Of a stretch of DNA of 22,581 bases, positions 22,185 through 22,581 are shown in pieces. The notes beneath the pieces were generated by a model, which was not told the DNA's origin, did not search any database, and saw nothing but the letters and a program-made list of their open reading frames with translations. How positions within the stretch are numbered: the stretch's first letter is position 1; each line of letters begins with the position of its first letter. Source of the DNA: JBHHZI01 sp046757965 (GTDB lineage Bacteria > Acidobacteriota > Polarisedimenticolia > SMYD01). The stretch spans positions 1 through 22,581 of the forward strand of contig JBHHZI010000042.1 of assembly GCA_046757965.1 (NCBI GenBank), in the 5' to 3' direction. Position numbers and translations under genes: made by a program.

Positions 22185-22581
22185 TCAGTACTTCCACTGG
22201 ATGAACACTCCATCTTCCAGCACGATGTCGCTCTCCGAGTCGCTGTACAGGCCGGTCACGACGTCACTGTCCTGCTTGCCATCCTTGCCGAACGAGAAGA
22301 TCCGGTACCGCACGCTCAGGCGAGAGCCGTTCGTCGACGAGTCGCTGTCATCGTCGCCGCCGTCGTCGCTGTCGCCGTCGTCGCCGTCGTCGTCATCGTC
22401 ATCGCTGTCGTCGCCGCCGTCGTCGTCGCTGTCGTCATCGTCGTCGTCGTCATCGTCGTCGTCATCATCATCGTCGTCGCTGTCGTCTTCGTCGTCGTCG
22501 CTGTCGCTGTCGTCATCGTCGTCATCATCGTCGTCGCTGTCGCTGTCGTCGTCATCGCCGTCGTCATCGCTGTCGTCATCG
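22185..22581 (-). CDS. Asp/Ser/Gly-tract protein, C-terminal part (5' end beyond window)
   Basis: The minus-strand frame ending at the TGA at 22185-22187 is open to the right edge, so only the last 131 codons are seen. The visible N-terminal 80 residues are almost only Asp (about 62), with Ser (10), Gly (7) and one Glu. The final 51 residues are of normal composition, with NGSRLSVRYRIFSFGKDG, DSDVVTGLYSDSESD and the ending GVFIQWKY. Such acidic tracts are typical of exported calcium-binding or adhesin-like proteins, but the signal peptide and any other domains lie outside the window. The Asp frame is preferred because it alone continues through a sensible C-terminus; one other frame is an open Thr/Met/Ala repeat. 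It ends in its own terminator, 243 bp before the kinase start. Confidence 0.75.
   Translation of the reverse strand, partial: DDDSDDDGDDDDSDSDDDDDDDDDSDSDDDEDDSDDDDDDDDDDDDDDDDSDDDGGDDSDDDDDDGDDGDSDDGGDDDSDSSTNGSRLSVRYRIFSFGKDGKQDSDVVTGLYSDSESDIVLEDGVFIQWKY
22341..22581 (-). repeat. Triplet-type low-complexity tract encoding poly-Asp
   Basis: On the minus strand, 80 in-frame codons are drawn almost only from GAC, GAT, AGC and GGC, with one GAA, giving a quasi-trinucleotide repeat. It reaches the right edge, so its full length is unknown. Repeats like this can change length by slippage in whole codons. Confidence 0.9.

Noticed and set aside
22316..22579. Thr/Met/Ala repeat frame in the right-edge tract
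   Set aside because: It is the same repeat read in another frame and ends soon after; the Asp frame continues into a normal C-terminal region.
22341..22581. CRISPR-like or satellite array
   Set aside because: There are no spacers; the repeat unit is a codon and keeps one reading frame open.

Overview
This window is a GC-rich stretch (roughly two thirds G+C by eye) of ordinary-looking bacterial chromosome. It holds 17 protein genes, the last one cut by the right edge. No tRNA, rRNA, CRISPR array, insertion sequence or phage gene was seen. The content points to a free-living diderm (Gram-negative type) bacterium: exported c-type cytochromes, a periplasmic cupredoxin-like protein, an NtrC-type sigma-54 regulator with a membrane histidine kinase, and an MglA-type GTPase. 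This mix fits Acidobacteriota, myxobacteria-like or Eisenbacteria-like lineages. The sequence alone does not settle the phylum.

Layout from the left. Positions 1-269 hold no convincing gene. An MglA-like GTPase with a GAF-like C-terminal half (270-1679, minus) diverges from a RodZ-type HTH / one-TM / DUF2914 protein (1882-2889, plus). A membrane-anchored FMN glutamate-synthase-domain protein follows (2966-4546, minus). Then comes a three-gene electron-transfer operon on the minus strand: a Met-rich monoheme cytochrome c, a triheme cytochrome c and a cupredoxin-like protein (7098 down to 4681). It ends in a probable terminator. nadB (L-aspartate oxidase) and a GH3-family adenylating enzyme form an overlapping minus-strand pair (10674 down to 7451).

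Divergent from nadB is a compact plus-strand run (10745-15027): a long, eukaryote-like guaA, a second HTH/TM/DUF2914 paralogue, a small unknown protein and a DcsG/RimK-like ATP-grasp ligase. An N-terminally extended thiH (minus) converges on it. A J-domain-like membrane protein lacking HPD (16689-17231, plus) overlaps by 82 bp the 3' end of a membrane zinc metallopeptidase. That peptidase is the last gene of a tightly coupled minus-strand operon, histidine kinase -> sigma-54 response regulator -> metallopeptidase (21941 down to 17150). At the right edge is the C-terminus of a protein with an extreme Asp/Ser/Gly tract, followed by a clear intrinsic terminator.

Themes. Three neighbouring gene pairs (nadB/GH3, kinase/regulator, regulator/peptidase) are joined by the same four-base GTGA overlap, with GTG start codons, which suggests translational coupling. 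The most unusual items are the kinase-regulator-metallopeptidase operon, the Met-rich cytochrome/cupredoxin cluster, the duplicated HTH-DUF2914 architecture, the MglA-GAF fusion and the Asp-rich tract. No complete undescribed defence or mobile system is evident. All functional statements come from motif recognition by eye.
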